Below, one piece after another: positions 24,579 to 34,056 of a stretch of DNA of 64,000 nt. The notes under the pieces are model-generated. The model saw only the letters and a program-made list of their open reading frames with translations. It had not been told where the DNA came from and searched no databases. A program made the translations under genes and the position numbers. The stretch is from Peribacillus simplex NBRC 15720 = DSM 1321 (lineage in GTDB: Bacteria; Bacillota; Bacilli; Bacillales; DSM-1321), in contig NZ_CP017704.1 in NCBI RefSeq assembly GCF_002243645.1, positions 4,296,001-4,360,000 on the forward strand, given 5' to 3'. The stretch's first letter is position 1. Each line of letters starts with the position of its first letter.

Positions 24579-25343
24579 TTGATCGACATACATTGTCACA
24601 TTCTCCCGGGAGTTGATGATGGATCCGCGGACATGGAGGAGAGCTTCAACATGGCAAAAAAAGCTGTAGAAGCAGGGATCACCCATTTATTTGCCACGCC
24701 ACATCACTTAAATGAGAAATATGTAAATGTTAAGAGTGACATCATGGATCGTGTTGTGAGGTTAAATGAGAGTTTTCAACAAGAAAATATTCCTCTTACC
24801 ATTCATCCCGGACAAGAAGTAAGAATACACCGGGACATATTCACTTCACTTGAAAAGGAAGAAATCCTAACTCTGGACGATAACGGTATGTATTTGCTGC
24901 TAGAGCTCCCGTCGGGAAAAGTCCCTACATACACACAAGAAGTGATTTATGAGCTGCTGCTTAAAGGAATAACACCGATTATTGTACATCCTGAGAGAAA
25001 TAAGGAATTGATTAGGAATCATAAACTATTATTTGAATTGGTCCAGGAGGGCGCGTTAACTCAACTTACCTCTGGTAGTATTATCGGTCTCTTTGGGAAA
25101 AGTGTTCAATCATTTTCAAAAAAAATAATCGAACATAATCTCGCTCATTTTGTTGCAACAGATGCTCATAATATAGGTACAAGAGGCTTATCGTTACAAC
25201 AAGCCTATGAAACAATCACAAAGGCATATGGAATACAACGTACATTTAATTTTAAAGAAAATGCTGAACAGCTAATAAAGGGACAAAGTCCTTCTGTAGA
25301 AAAACCATTGCCGTTCAATAAGAAATTTTTAGGTATCTTTTAG
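24579..25343 (+). CDS. PHP-type tyrosine-protein phosphatase (YwqE/CpsB-like)
   Basis: A 254-aa metal-dependent phosphatase. It begins 'IDIHCHILPGVDDGS' (first metal-binding HxH pair) and continues with 'FATPHHLNEKY', 'HPGQEVRIH', 'PIIVHPERN' and 'FVATDAHNIG', the ligand set of CpsB/YwqE enzymes. It removes phosphate from the tyrosine tail of the BY-kinase. The start is TTG with AAGGAAGTG about 10 nt upstream. Confidence 0.93.
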   Translation: MIDIHCHILPGVDDGSADMEESFNMAKKAVEAGITHLFATPHHLNEKYVNVKSDIMDRVVRLNESFQQENIPLTIHPGQEVRIHRDIFTSLEKEEILTLDDNGMYLLLELPSGKVPTYTQEVIYELLLKGITPIIVHPERNKELIRNHKLLFELVQEGALTQLTSGSIIGLFGKSVQSFSKKIIEHNLAHFVATDAHNIGTRGLSLQQAYETITKAYGIQRTFNFKENAEQLIKGQSPSVEKPLPFNKKFLGIF

Positions 25344-25468
25344 AATAATAGTTAATCAGGAAACGCTTACATTAGTATAAATAATATTCGTCTATGTGTA
25401 AAGTTTTTTGGGGGTCATTTGAAATATTGGTTTCAGTGTAAAAGGAATTAATAAGGAGATAGATTCGT
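25344..25468 (+). other. Intergenic stretch within the EPS operon
   Basis: No gene and no clear terminator. In B. subtilis the antitermination element EAR lies early in the eps operon; I looked for it here and cannot confirm or exclude it by eye. Confidence 0.3.
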
Positions 25469-25627
25469 TTGAAAAGGTTTGATGATTATCCGAAATCTAT
25501 AAAGAAAGCACTACGTTACATACATCAAGATGCGTCCTTAGTCTTATTCAATCAATTAGAGACGAGCCTCACAAAGTCTATCAAGAAAAGAAAAGAAACT
25601 CTACAAAAGAAGGAAAAGAAACTATGA
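25469..25627 (+). CDS. Small basic protein in the EPS operon, unknown function
   Basis: A 52-aa ORF with TTG start and AAGGAG at 9 nt. It reads 'MKRFDDYPKSIKKALRYIHQ' and then a helical, very Lys-rich tail ending 'QKKEKKL'. It is soluble, has no cysteine and looks like a helical nucleic-acid- or membrane-surface-binding micropeptide. It lies between the phosphatase and the dehydratase, same strand, and is presumably co-transcribed. No family was recognised. Confidence 0.5.
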   Translation: MKRFDDYPKSIKKALRYIHQDASLVLFNQLETSLTKSIKKRKETLQKKEKKL

Positions 25628-25786
25628 GAGTCATTTAAATATTAATGTTAATACAAGGTTATGTTTTGAAATGAAATTAATACCTGTTTTCATTGAAAAG
25701 TAAAGGCCTAAAACATTAGAGGATACTGCTTTTTCCTGAATTTAAAAGTGAGTATCCATAACAATTTATTAAAGGGGGAAATTTGG

Positions 25787-27607
25787 TTGGCCTACCGAAA
25801 TCGACTAACACTACTGGCACTATTAGATTCCTTAATTGTATTATCGGCCATTTATGTAAGTTATTTAGTCCTACATCCATATTTAGAAATATTTAAGTTA
25901 ACAGCACTTTTAGTCAGCTCAGTCGCTTTATTAATTAGCCATCATATTTTCGCTTCTATTTATAAGCTATATAAAAAAGCATGGGAGTATGCAAGTATAG
26001 GGGAGTTACTATCCATAGTAAAAGCCGTAACCTTATCAGTCATCAGTGTAGTTATCATTCAAATTTTGGTTTTTCAGGATGTGTATGTAAGAGCAATGGC
26101 ATTAACTTGGATGATGCATGTCATACTTATTGGTGGTTCCCGTTTTTCGTGGAGAATGCTGCGTGACCGCTTAGTAAATAATCAAATGGAAATCAAAAAT
26201 ACATTGGTTATTGGGGCGGGATCGGCAGGAACCATGGTTGTTCGTCAACTTCTTAATAATCATGATACAGCACTTAAACCAGTAGCTTTCATTGATGATG
26301 ACCCGAATAAAGACAAATTAGACATCTTAGGAATACCCGTTGTTGGCACCTCTAAACATATTCCTGAAATGGTTGAAAAATATCATATTGATAATATTGT
26401 CATTGCTATTCCTTCATTAAGTAAAAAAGAATTAAAGGTCATCTTTGATGAATGTGTGAAAACAAATGCGAAAACACAGATCATGCCGATGATTGAAGAT
26501 ATTATGTTAGGAAAAGTAGCTGTTAATCAATTTAAAGAAGTGGAAGTAGAAGATTTATTAGGCAGAGAACCCATTGAGTTAGATATTAATAGTATCTCGA
26601 AATACGTAACCGGCAAGAACATTTTAGTTACTGGGGCTGGGGGATCTATTGGTTCCGAGATTTGTCGTCAAATATGCAGATTCTCTCCTGGAACACTTAT
26701 TCTATTAGGACATGGAGAAAATAGTATTTATCAAATTGATATGGAACTGAAAAAGTTATATGCCAATCAAATTGAGATCATACCTGTCATCGCAGATATT
26801 CAAGATCGTGATAGGATTTTTGAAGTAATGGAAACCTACCGACCTGATGTTGTTTACCATGCGGCTGCTCACAAACATGTTCCACTAATGGAATACAATC
26901 CTCGTGAAGCTATTAAGAATAACGTTTTTGGTACAAAGAATGTTGCAGAAGCGGCAGATACTTTTAGTGTGGGTGCATTTGTGATGATTTCTTCTGATAA
27001 GGCTGTTAACCCAACAAACGTCATGGGATCGACCAAGCGCATTGCTGAAATGATTATCCAGCAGTTAGCAAAAAATAGCTCAACAAAATTTGTCGCAGTT
27101 CGCTTTGGAAATGTTTTAGGCAGTAGAGGGAGTGTCATTCCTTTGTTTAAAAAACAAATCCAGGCAGGTGGACCAGTAACGGTCACCCATCCAGACATGA
27201 CGAGGTATTTTATGACAATACCCGAAGCATCCAGATTAGTCATTCAGGCAAGTTCTCTAGCTAGAGGTGGAGAAATTTTCGTTCTTGATATGGGGGAGCC
27301 TGTTAAGATTGTAGAATTAGCGACAAACCTTATTCAGTTATCAGGTTATTCCATAGAGGAAATTGGAATTGAATTTTCAGGAATCCGTCCTGGTGAGAAA
27401 ATGTATGAAGAACTATTAGGGGAGAAAGAGGTTCATAGTGAAGCTGTATTCCCTAAAATCTTTATAGGAAAAGCCGTACTGGAACAGGAAGAGGAAATAC
27501 AGTATCTATTAAACGCTTATGATGATTTTTCTATAACAGAACTTAAAGAATTTGTAATAAATCTTGCTAATCGAAGAAAGAACAAAACTTTCTCAGTAGT
27601 GAAATAG
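25787..27607 (+). CDS. Membrane nucleotide-sugar 4,6-dehydratase (EpsC/CapD/PglF-like)
   Basis: A protein of about 606 aa with four N-terminal transmembrane helices (about 1-140), a CoA-binding-like Rossmann domain ('LVIGAGSAGTMVVRQLLNN') and a C-terminal short-chain dehydratase domain ('NILVTGAGGSIGSEICRQ', then 'SSDKAVNPTNVMGSTKR'). Family members convert UDP-GlcNAc to the UDP-4-keto-6-deoxy sugar as the first step to amino-deoxy sugars such as bacillosamine. The frame is open 13 codons further upstream, but TTG with AAAGGGGG at 7 nt gives the length usual for EpsC. Confidence 0.92.
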   Translation: MAYRNRLTLLALLDSLIVLSAIYVSYLVLHPYLEIFKLTALLVSSVALLISHHIFASIYKLYKKAWEYASIGELLSIVKAVTLSVISVVIIQILVFQDVYVRAMALTWMMHVILIGGSRFSWRMLRDRLVNNQMEIKNTLVIGAGSAGTMVVRQLLNNHDTALKPVAFIDDDPNKDKLDILGIPVVGTSKHIPEMVEKYHIDNIVIAIPSLSKKELKVIFDECVKTNAKTQIMPMIEDIMLGKVAVNQFKEVEVEDLLGREPIELDINSISKYVTGKNILVTGAGGSIGSEICRQICRFSPGTLILLGHGENSIYQIDMELKKLYANQIEIIPVIADIQDRDRIFEVMETYRPDVVYHAAAHKHVPLMEYNPREAIKNNVFGTKNVAEAADTFSVGAFVMISSDKAVNPTNVMGSTKRIAEMIIQQLAKNSSTKFVAVRFGNVLGSRGSVIPLFKKQIQAGGPVTVTHPDMTRYFMTIPEASRLVIQASSLARGGEIFVLDMGEPVKIVELATNLIQLSGYSIEEIGIEFSGIRPGEKMYEELLGEKEVHSEAVFPKIFIGKAVLEQEEEIQYLLNAYDDFSITELKEFVINLANRRKNKTFSVVK

Positions 27608-27626
27608 ACATAAGGAGGACCAATAA

Positions 27627-28508
27627 GTGAATAAAATCACAAAAGCTATCATCCCCGCGGCAGGGTTGGGTACTCGTTTTTTGCCAGCCACGAAAGCGAT
27701 GCCAAAAGAGATGCTGCCGATCATTGATAAACCAACGATTCAGTACATAGTTGAGGAAGCCGTTGCATCAGGAATAAAAGATATAATAATTGTAACTGGA
27801 AAAGGGAAACGTGCGATTGAGGATCACTTTGATTACGCTCCAGAACTCGAACAAAATCTAATGGAAAAAGGAAAACTGGATTTACTCAATAAAGTACAAT
27901 ACTCCACAAATCTTGCTAATATCCATTACATTAGACAAAAGGAACCAAAAGGATTAGGGCACGCAGTGTGGTGTGCACGTAAATTTATTGGGAACGAGCC
28001 ATTTGCAGTACTTTTAGGTGATGATATTGTCCAGAGTGAAACTCCTTGCTTAAGGCAGTTAATTAATCAGTTTGAGGAAACAAACAATTCTATTATTGGA
28101 GTTCAAACTGTACCTAAAGAAGAAACCAATCGCTATGGGATAATTGACCCTGCTTTTCAAGATGGACGTCTTTATCAAGTTGAAAACTTTGTAGAAAAAC
28201 CATCTTTAGGAACAGCACCTTCCAATTTGGCAATAATGGGAAGATATATTCTTACTCCTGAAATCTTCAGTATTCTTGATCAGCTGGAAGTTGGTGCTGG
28301 AGGAGAAATTCAGTTAACAGATGCAATTCAACAGTTAAACCAAATACAGCAAGTTTTTGCTTATGATTTTGAAGGAAAACGATATGATGTTGGAGAAAAG
28401 TTGGGGTTTGTGAAAACAACGATAGAGTTTGCTTTGGAAAATCCCTCATTAAGGAAAGATATACTGTCCTTTGTAACACAAATATTGGATTGCGAAAAAG
28501 TTAAATAA
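27627..28508 (+). CDS. galU: UTP-glucose-1-phosphate uridylyltransferase
   Basis: A 293-aa nucleotidyltransferase (GalU/GtaB). It carries '[20 protein letters not shown]' at the N-terminus (UTP-binding loop), '[16 protein letters not shown]', '[10 protein letters not shown]' (metal Asp) and '[10 protein letters not shown]', all diagnostic. It makes UDP-glucose for the polymer. GTG start with AGGAGG at 8 nt, 19 nt after the dehydratase gene. The C-terminus is a little longer than some homologues. Confidence 0.95.
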   Translation: MNKITKAIIPAAGLGTRFLPATKAMPKEMLPIIDKPTIQYIVEEAVASGIKDIIIVTGKGKRAIEDHFDYAPELEQNLMEKGKLDLLNKVQYSTNLANIHYIRQKEPKGLGHAVWCARKFIGNEPFAVLLGDDIVQSETPCLRQLINQFEETNNSIIGVQTVPKEETNRYGIIDPAFQDGRLYQVENFVEKPSLGTAPSNLAIMGRYILTPEIFSILDQLEVGAGGEIQLTDAIQQLNQIQQVFAYDFEGKRYDVGEKLGFVKTTIEFALENPSLRKDILSFVTQILDCEKVK

Positions 28509-28578
28509 GTACAATTATGTTAGTATCTATAAATAAAGTTTGATAGAAGTCTAAACATATATTGGGAGGGTGATGATA

Positions 28579-29187
28579 GTGATTTATAAAACATATGTGA
28601 AAAGAATGATAGATTTTTTGCTCTCTTTAGTCGGGTTGTTAATTTTATCACCTGTATTCTTAGCATTAGCTATTATTATTAAGCTAGAATCAAGAGGGCC
28701 AATATTATTTAAACAACGCCGAATAGCCATGAATAAAAAAGAGTTTTACATTTTAAAATTTAGAACAATGAAGGTTGATACACCAAAGGATACGCCCACA
28801 CACCTTTTAAAAAATCCAGAGAGCTATATTACAAGTGTAGGTAAGTTTTTACGTAAGACGAGTTTAGATGAATTTCCACAAATAATAAACATTATCAAGG
28901 GTGAGATGAGCATAATTGGACCTCGACCCGCGCTTTGGAATCAATATGATTTAATTGAAGAGCGTGACAAATATAAGGCAAATGATATTAAACCTGGACT
29001 TACAGGTTGGGCCCAAATCAATGGAAGGGATGAACTTCCTATAAATATAAAAGCAAAGCTTGATGGTGAGTATGTTAAAAACCTGAGTATTGCATTTGAT
29101 GTGAAGGTGTTTATAAAGACAGTTTTGAGTGTAATTAGGAGTGAGGGAGTTAGAGAAGGTCAGAGAGCACGTTATATAAAAAAATAA
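28579..29187 (+). CDS. Initiating sugar-phosphate transferase (EpsL/WcaJ-type)
   Basis: A polyprenyl-phosphate hexose-1-phosphate transferase of about 202 aa (monotopic, short form). It has one N-terminal membrane helix ('FLLSLVGLLILSPVFLALAI') and the catalytic Asp-Glu region 'RKTSLDEFPQIINIIKGEMS'. Then come 'IIGPRPAL' and 'KPGLTGWAQINGRD'. It loads the first sugar phosphate on undecaprenyl phosphate at the inner membrane face. Three in-frame starts exist; GTG with GGAGGG at 8 nt is preferred. Confidence 0.93.
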   Translation: MIYKTYVKRMIDFLLSLVGLLILSPVFLALAIIIKLESRGPILFKQRRIAMNKKEFYILKFRTMKVDTPKDTPTHLLKNPESYITSVGKFLRKTSLDEFPQIINIIKGEMSIIGPRPALWNQYDLIEERDKYKANDIKPGLTGWAQINGRDELPINIKAKLDGEYVKNLSIAFDVKVFIKTVLSVIRSEGVREGQRARYIKK

Positions 29188-29233
29188 ATTAAACTATTCT
29201 CCTAGTGAATTCAAAAAAAGTTGAGGAATAAAT

Positions 29234-30121
29234 ATGAAAATACTTATAACAGGTGAAAAGAGCTATGTTGGGATAAATTTAAAAAAATGGCTCATCCAGT
29301 TTCCGGATAAATACACAGTAGATTTTATTTCTTTAAGGAATGATAATTGGAAGGAAGTTGACTTTTCTGTTTATGATGTTCTTTTTCATGCTGCTGCATT
29401 AGTTCATTTAAAAGAACATTTAGATATGGAAAGTAGTTACATGAAAGTGAATCGGGATTTAACTATCGAATTAGCAGATAAGGCTAAAAGGTCAGGAATC
29501 AATCATTTCATTTTCATGAGTACAATCTCTGTATATGGTCTAAGTGGAAACGTTGGAAAAGAGCTAGTGATTGACAAATATACACCTTGTAATCCAACAA
29601 CATTATACGGAAAAAGCAAATTGAAAGCGGAAATAGAATTAAGTAAACTAAATGATGAAAATTTTAAAGTAGCTATCATGAGAGCTCCTATGATATACGG
29701 ACCCAATTGCCCGGGTAATTATGCTCGTTTGCGTAAATTAGTGAAACTGATACCGATTTTCCCAAATATCAACAATAAAAGAAGTATGATATTTATTGAT
29801 AATCTTTCTGAGTTTATTAGGTTGATAATTGAGAATAAAGATTTTGGTTTGTTTTTTCCACAGAACAAAGAATTTGTTGATACTACCGAGCTGGTTAAAC
29901 TCATTTCGAAAGAAAATTCAAAAAAAATATATTTTTCAAGAGTATTGGCCTTCGGAATATTCCAACTTAGAAAACAAATAAATATAGTTGATAAGGTGTT
30001 TGGAAACTTAGTAATTGATTCAAACTTATCTAATTACCTTAATTTTAATTATTGTGTAGCAGATCTTGCTAAGTCTGTTGTCATTTGTGAATCGAAAGAT
30101 AAGGAAAAGGTGTTATTGTAA
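29234..30121 (+). CDS. NAD-dependent sugar epimerase/dehydratase
   Basis: A 295-aa extended short-chain dehydrogenase. The N-terminal 'ILITGEKSYVGINLKKWL' is a variant of the TGxxGxxG loop (a Lys-Ser-Tyr insert in place of Gly-Ala). The catalytic residues are 'MSTISVYG' (Ser) and 'YGKSKLKAE' (YxxxK). It resembles the WbpV/EpsN-adjacent epimerases that act on 4-keto or UDP-GalNAc sugars; the substrate is not determined. GAGG site at 8 nt. Its stop overlaps the next start by one base. Confidence 0.88.
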   Translation: MKILITGEKSYVGINLKKWLIQFPDKYTVDFISLRNDNWKEVDFSVYDVLFHAAALVHLKEHLDMESSYMKVNRDLTIELADKAKRSGINHFIFMSTISVYGLSGNVGKELVIDKYTPCNPTTLYGKSKLKAEIELSKLNDENFKVAIMRAPMIYGPNCPGNYARLRKLVKLIPIFPNINNKRSMIFIDNLSEFIRLIIENKDFGLFFPQNKEFVDTTELVKLISKENSKKIYFSRVLAFGIFQLRKQINIVDKVFGNLVIDSNLSNYLNFNYCVADLAKSVVICESKDKEKVLL

Positions 30122-31227
30122 TGAAAAAGGTTCTATTTACTGCAACTGTTGACAGTCATATATTAAACTTTCATATTCCCTTTCTTAAATGGTTTAAAAA
30201 TCAAGGTTATGAGGTTCACGTAGCAAGTAAAGGTAATTCGGCTATCCCTTTTGTAGATATAAAGCACAACGTTCCATTCAACAGATCTCCATATAATAAA
30301 GCTAATATAAAGGCTTATAGAGAAATGAAAAATTTAATAAAAAAATATAATTATGAATTAATACATTGTCATACTCCAATGGGAAGTGTATTAACTAGAT
30401 TAGCTGCTATAAATGTTAGTAAAAAAAGAACAACAGTTATTTATACAGCTCATGGCTTTCATTTTTTTAAAGGTGCACCTCTAATAAATTGGTTACTCTA
30501 CTATCCGATTGAAAAATGGATGTCCAGATCTACCGACTGTTTAATTACAATTAACGAAGAAGATTATAACTTAGTTGAAAAAAATTTTAAATCTTCAAAA
30601 ATTAAATTAGTTAATGGTGTTGGTATAAACTTAGATAAATTCCAACCACAAACTAGTGAAAAAAAGGCATTTCTCCGTAGCGAGCAAAAATATAACGATA
30701 GTGATTTTATCTTATTTTTTGCTGGAGAGCTTAGTTTTAGAAAAAATCAAGAACTCCTTATAAGTGTGATAAGCATCCTGAAAGAAAAAATCCCTAATAT
30801 TAAGCTTTTACTCGCTGGTGAGGGGGATTTATCGGACAAATATAAACAAATGGTTAATAACTTAGGCTTAAGTGATAATATTCATTTATTAGGGTACCGA
30901 AATGATGTTAAAGACCTATTATTGATGTCAGATATAGCAGTTTCTTCTTCAAGGCAAGAGGGCTTACCTGTTAATATCATGGAAGCAATGGCTACAGGAT
31001 TACCTCTAATCGTAACTGACTGTAGGGGGAATAGGGATTTAGTTAAAGATTTTAATAATGGATTTGTGATTAAGTTACATGATATTGAGGGTTTTGCGGA
31101 CAAAATTTATGAGCTATATGCTAATGGAGAACTCAGAAAAAGATTTAGTCAAAATAACCTTGAAATTATTAATAATTATTCTATTGAACTAATAGAGAGA
31201 TGGGAAATATTTATGAATACTATCTAA
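30121..31227 (+). CDS. Glycosyltransferase family 4 (EpsD-like)
   Basis: A 368-aa GT-B enzyme. The N-terminal domain begins 'KVLFTATVDSHILNFHIPFL' and has 'HCHTPMGSVLTRLAA' and 'YTAHGFHFFKGAP', as in EpsD proteins. The C-terminal domain has 'FFAGELSFRKNQELLI' and the acid motif 'SSSRQEGLPVNIMEAMATGL', where the EX7E Glu pair binds the donor. It adds a sugar to the lipid-linked intermediate in the cytoplasm. Confidence 0.92.
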   Translation: MKKVLFTATVDSHILNFHIPFLKWFKNQGYEVHVASKGNSAIPFVDIKHNVPFNRSPYNKANIKAYREMKNLIKKYNYELIHCHTPMGSVLTRLAAINVSKKRTTVIYTAHGFHFFKGAPLINWLLYYPIEKWMSRSTDCLITINEEDYNLVEKNFKSSKIKLVNGVGINLDKFQPQTSEKKAFLRSEQKYNDSDFILFFAGELSFRKNQELLISVISILKEKIPNIKLLLAGEGDLSDKYKQMVNNLGLSDNIHLLGYRNDVKDLLLMSDIAVSSSRQEGLPVNIMEAMATGLPLIVTDCRGNRDLVKDFNNGFVIKLHDIEGFADKIYELYANGELRKRFSQNNLEIINNYSIELIERWEIFMNTI

Positions 31228-31380
31228 GCGATTAAGATATTGCACGCTTAGTTAAATAACTTTTTCTATAATCAAAGATTATTAAAGGACAGAAAAAATA
31301 ATATGTATTTTTTGGTTGAATTCTATGGTTTTTTTAAGAGAAATGAACTGGAAAAATCTTAAGAAATGAGGATGATGAAA

Positions 31381-32760
31381 TTGAATTTGTATAATGAAGT
31401 TAAAAACAGGAAAGAAAAAATTTCCATTATAGGATTAGGGTATGTTGGTATGCCTATTGCTGTGGCATTTGCAAGACATGCAGAAGTAGTAGGTTTCGAT
31501 ATTAATAAAGAAAAGGTACAAAACTATATAAATGGAATTGATGTTACTAAAGAGGTAGGGAATGAGTTATTACAAGAATCAAAAGTACATTTTACATCAA
31601 ATGAAGAGGAACTTAGGAATTGTAAATTTCATATTGTAGCAGTACCAACACCGGTATCAACTGATAAAACACCAGATTTAACACCTGTAACAGGAGCAAG
31701 TATAACTTTAGGGAGAAATCTTGTAAAGGGATCAATTGTTGTCTATGAATCGACAGTATATCCAGGAGTAACAGAAGATATTTGTGTACCTATCCTTGAA
31801 AAGGAATCCGGTTTAAAATGTGGAGTAGATTTTAAAGTGGGATATTCTCCAGAACGTATTAATCCTGGAGATAAGATAAATAGATTGGAAACAATTGTAA
31901 AAGTGGTTTCTGGAATGGATGAAGAATCATTAGATGTTATAGCTAAAACTTATGAATTGGTTATTGAAGCAGGTGTTCATAGGGCAGAAAGCATTAAAGT
32001 AGCGGAAGCATCAAAGGTAATTGAAAACTCACAAAGGGATATCAACATTGCATTTATGAATGAGCTTTCTATTGTTTTCAATAAAATGGGTATCGATACA
32101 AAGTCAGTGCTGGAGGCTGCGGGAACAAAATGGAACTTTCTGAAATTCAGTCCAGGTTTAGTTGGAGGACATTGTATAGGTGTAGATCCTTATTATTTCG
32201 TTTATAAGGCAGAAGAATTAGGTTATCATTCACAAATTATTCTTTCTGGCAGAAGAATCAATGACGACATGGGGAAATTTGTTGCAGAAAATGTGGTAAA
32301 GAAACTAATTCAAGCAGATAAAAAAGTAAATGGTGCAAAAGTCGCGATAATGGGAATAACTTTCAAAGAAAATTGTCCAGATTCTAGAAATACAAAAGTA
32401 ATAGATATTATTAATGAACTACTAGAGTATGGTATCGAAATAAAAGTTGTAGATCCAGTAGCAGATGCAGAAGAGGTATGGAATGAGTATCAAATTCAAC
32501 TGCATAAGATGGAAGATATTAAAGGTATAGATGCGGTAGTATTTGCTGTACCTCATGAAGAGTTTACAAAGATACCATTACAGGATATAAAAAATATGTA
32601 TAGAGAAAATAATAACAATCAATATCTCCAAGCTATTAATGAAGTCGCTGCTACAACTGAGGTAGTTAATAAGAAAAATGATAATGTCTTAATAGATATC
32701 AAAGGTATTTATAATAGGACAGAAGTAGAAAAAATGGGTTATTTGTACTGGAGACTTTAA
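31381..32760 (+). CDS. UDP-sugar 6-dehydrogenase (TviB/WbpO/VipA-like)
   Basis: A UDP-N-acetylhexosamine dehydrogenase of about 459 aa: NAD loop 'ISIIGLGYVGMPIAVAFARH', 'FKVGYSPERINPGDK', catalytic Cys in 'GGHCIGVDPYYF', and the C-terminal UDP-binding domain 'IMGITFKENCPDSRNTK'. It oxidises the 6-CH2OH of UDP-GlcNAc or UDP-GalNAc to a uronic acid, giving an acidic polymer. In-frame ATGs lie 6 and 15 nt upstream, but TTG has GAGG at 9 nt and begins 'MNLYNEV', the start I know from homologues. It is followed by almost 500 nt without a gene. Confidence 0.92.
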   Translation: MNLYNEVKNRKEKISIIGLGYVGMPIAVAFARHAEVVGFDINKEKVQNYINGIDVTKEVGNELLQESKVHFTSNEEELRNCKFHIVAVPTPVSTDKTPDLTPVTGASITLGRNLVKGSIVVYESTVYPGVTEDICVPILEKESGLKCGVDFKVGYSPERINPGDKINRLETIVKVVSGMDEESLDVIAKTYELVIEAGVHRAESIKVAEASKVIENSQRDINIAFMNELSIVFNKMGIDTKSVLEAAGTKWNFLKFSPGLVGGHCIGVDPYYFVYKAEELGYHSQIILSGRRINDDMGKFVAENVVKKLIQADKKVNGAKVAIMGITFKENCPDSRNTKVIDIINELLEYGIEIKVVDPVADAEEVWNEYQIQLHKMEDIKGIDAVVFAVPHEEFTKIPLQDIKNMYRENNNNQYLQAINEVAATTEVVNKKNDNVLIDIKGIYNRTEVEKMGYLYWRL

Positions 32761-33245
32761 TGTCTATTGTAACAAGTAAGTAGTAAAGAATTTTATGATT
32801 ATAATGCAATGACTAATATAAAGTGTCCACATTCTCAAAGTAGCTAGATATTAGTCTAAAGAAGTCCGGCAGAACTATTTTTTACTTTAAAATTTCAATA
32901 GTTAAAATGGTTCTCCCTTTTTATATGTGTCATTATACCTTCCATCAATTTGGATAGATCTGGATCCTAGGGAAGGTATATGGCTATACCGAATAATTGA
33001 ATGAAAGTTCGGAGATAATGAATATTACTCTTATTATTACAAAAATTTAAGTAATCTCGAAAAAAATTTTAGTGTTTTATCTAAATTCCTTGATATATCA
33101 TTCTATTTAATTGTTCCATGAAGTAGGTGAAATTAATACTTTAAGGAATTATGAAAGTAATTTAATTATAACTATCGTTTATAAACCTATTTTCAACGTA
33201 CTTTTGAAAACTTATGTAATATCTTAATTATTAAAGGAGAGAAAA
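32761..33245 (+). other. Gene-free region in the middle of the EPS locus with one long stem
   Basis: Apart from an inverted repeat (TATACCTTCC at 32934-32943 with GGAAGGTATA at 32971-32980, loop about 27 nt) nothing is seen. No T-tract follows, so this is not a normal terminator. A second promoter for the downstream glycosyltransferases probably lies here but has no clear boxes. Confidence 0.4.
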
Positions 33246-34055
33246 ATGGAAGAATTACCACTAGTTAGTATAGTAATGCCAGTCTACAATGCTGAAAAAT
33301 ATTTACCTGAAGTATTTGAATCAATAAAAAAGCAATCCTATAATAAATGGGAGCTAATATGCTGTGATGATTGCTCAACCGACTCTAGCTTTAAAATTCT
33401 AAAAGATTATTCTCGGAATGATACTAGAATAAAAGTTTTAAAAAATGAAAGCAATTTAAGGGCAGCAGCTACAAGGAACAAATGTATCTCGGTGGCAAAA
33501 GGTACATTTATTCTGTTGCAAGATGCTGACGATATTTCGTTGCCTAATCGAATTGAAATTTTGCTTTCCAATTTTAAAAAATATAAAGATATTGATTTTA
33601 TTAGCTCTAATGTAATGTATTTTGATAATGATTTAAAATGGAAACCTTCTAAAAAATATATTCCAATACCTGTTAATGAACATGCTATAAAAGGGTTATG
33701 CTATATTCACGCTTCAACAATGTTTCGCAAATCCTGTTTAGAAGCAGTTGGAGGATACAGGGTGTCCTGGGAGACTAAAAGAGGTCAGGATTACGATATG
33801 TTCATGAGAATGATGTCAATAGGAAAAAAGGGAATGAATATTTCAGATATTTTATACGAAGTTAGAGAAGACCAAGAAGCATATTCTAGGAGAAAATACA
33901 AATATCGTATAGCAGAAGCAGTAATTCGATTTAAAAACTATAGAAAATTGAAAATCCCTTTATGGGGATATGTGTATGTCTTAAAACCCTTGATAATTGG
34001 TCTAGTTCCTGGTTTTTTTATGAAAAAATATAAAGAATTATGGGGAAGTATATAA
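33246..34055 (+). CDS. Glycosyltransferase family 2
   Basis: A 269-aa GT-A enzyme. It begins 'LVSIVMPVYNAEKYLPEVFE', followed by 'CCDDCSTDSSF' and the metal-binding 'LLQDADDIS' (DxD). 'TKRGQDYDMFMRM' contains the catalytic ED-like base. The C-terminus carries a hydrophobic, basic stretch that may lie on the membrane. AAAGGAGAG lies 4-6 nt before the ATG. Confidence 0.92.
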   Translation: MEELPLVSIVMPVYNAEKYLPEVFESIKKQSYNKWELICCDDCSTDSSFKILKDYSRNDTRIKVLKNESNLRAAATRNKCISVAKGTFILLQDADDISLPNRIEILLSNFKKYKDIDFISSNVMYFDNDLKWKPSKKYIPIPVNEHAIKGLCYIHASTMFRKSCLEAVGGYRVSWETKRGQDYDMFMRMMSIGKKGMNISDILYEVREDQEAYSRRKYKYRIAEAVIRFKNYRKLKIPLWGYVYVLKPLIIGLVPGFFMKKYKELWGSI

Positions 34056-34056
34056 A

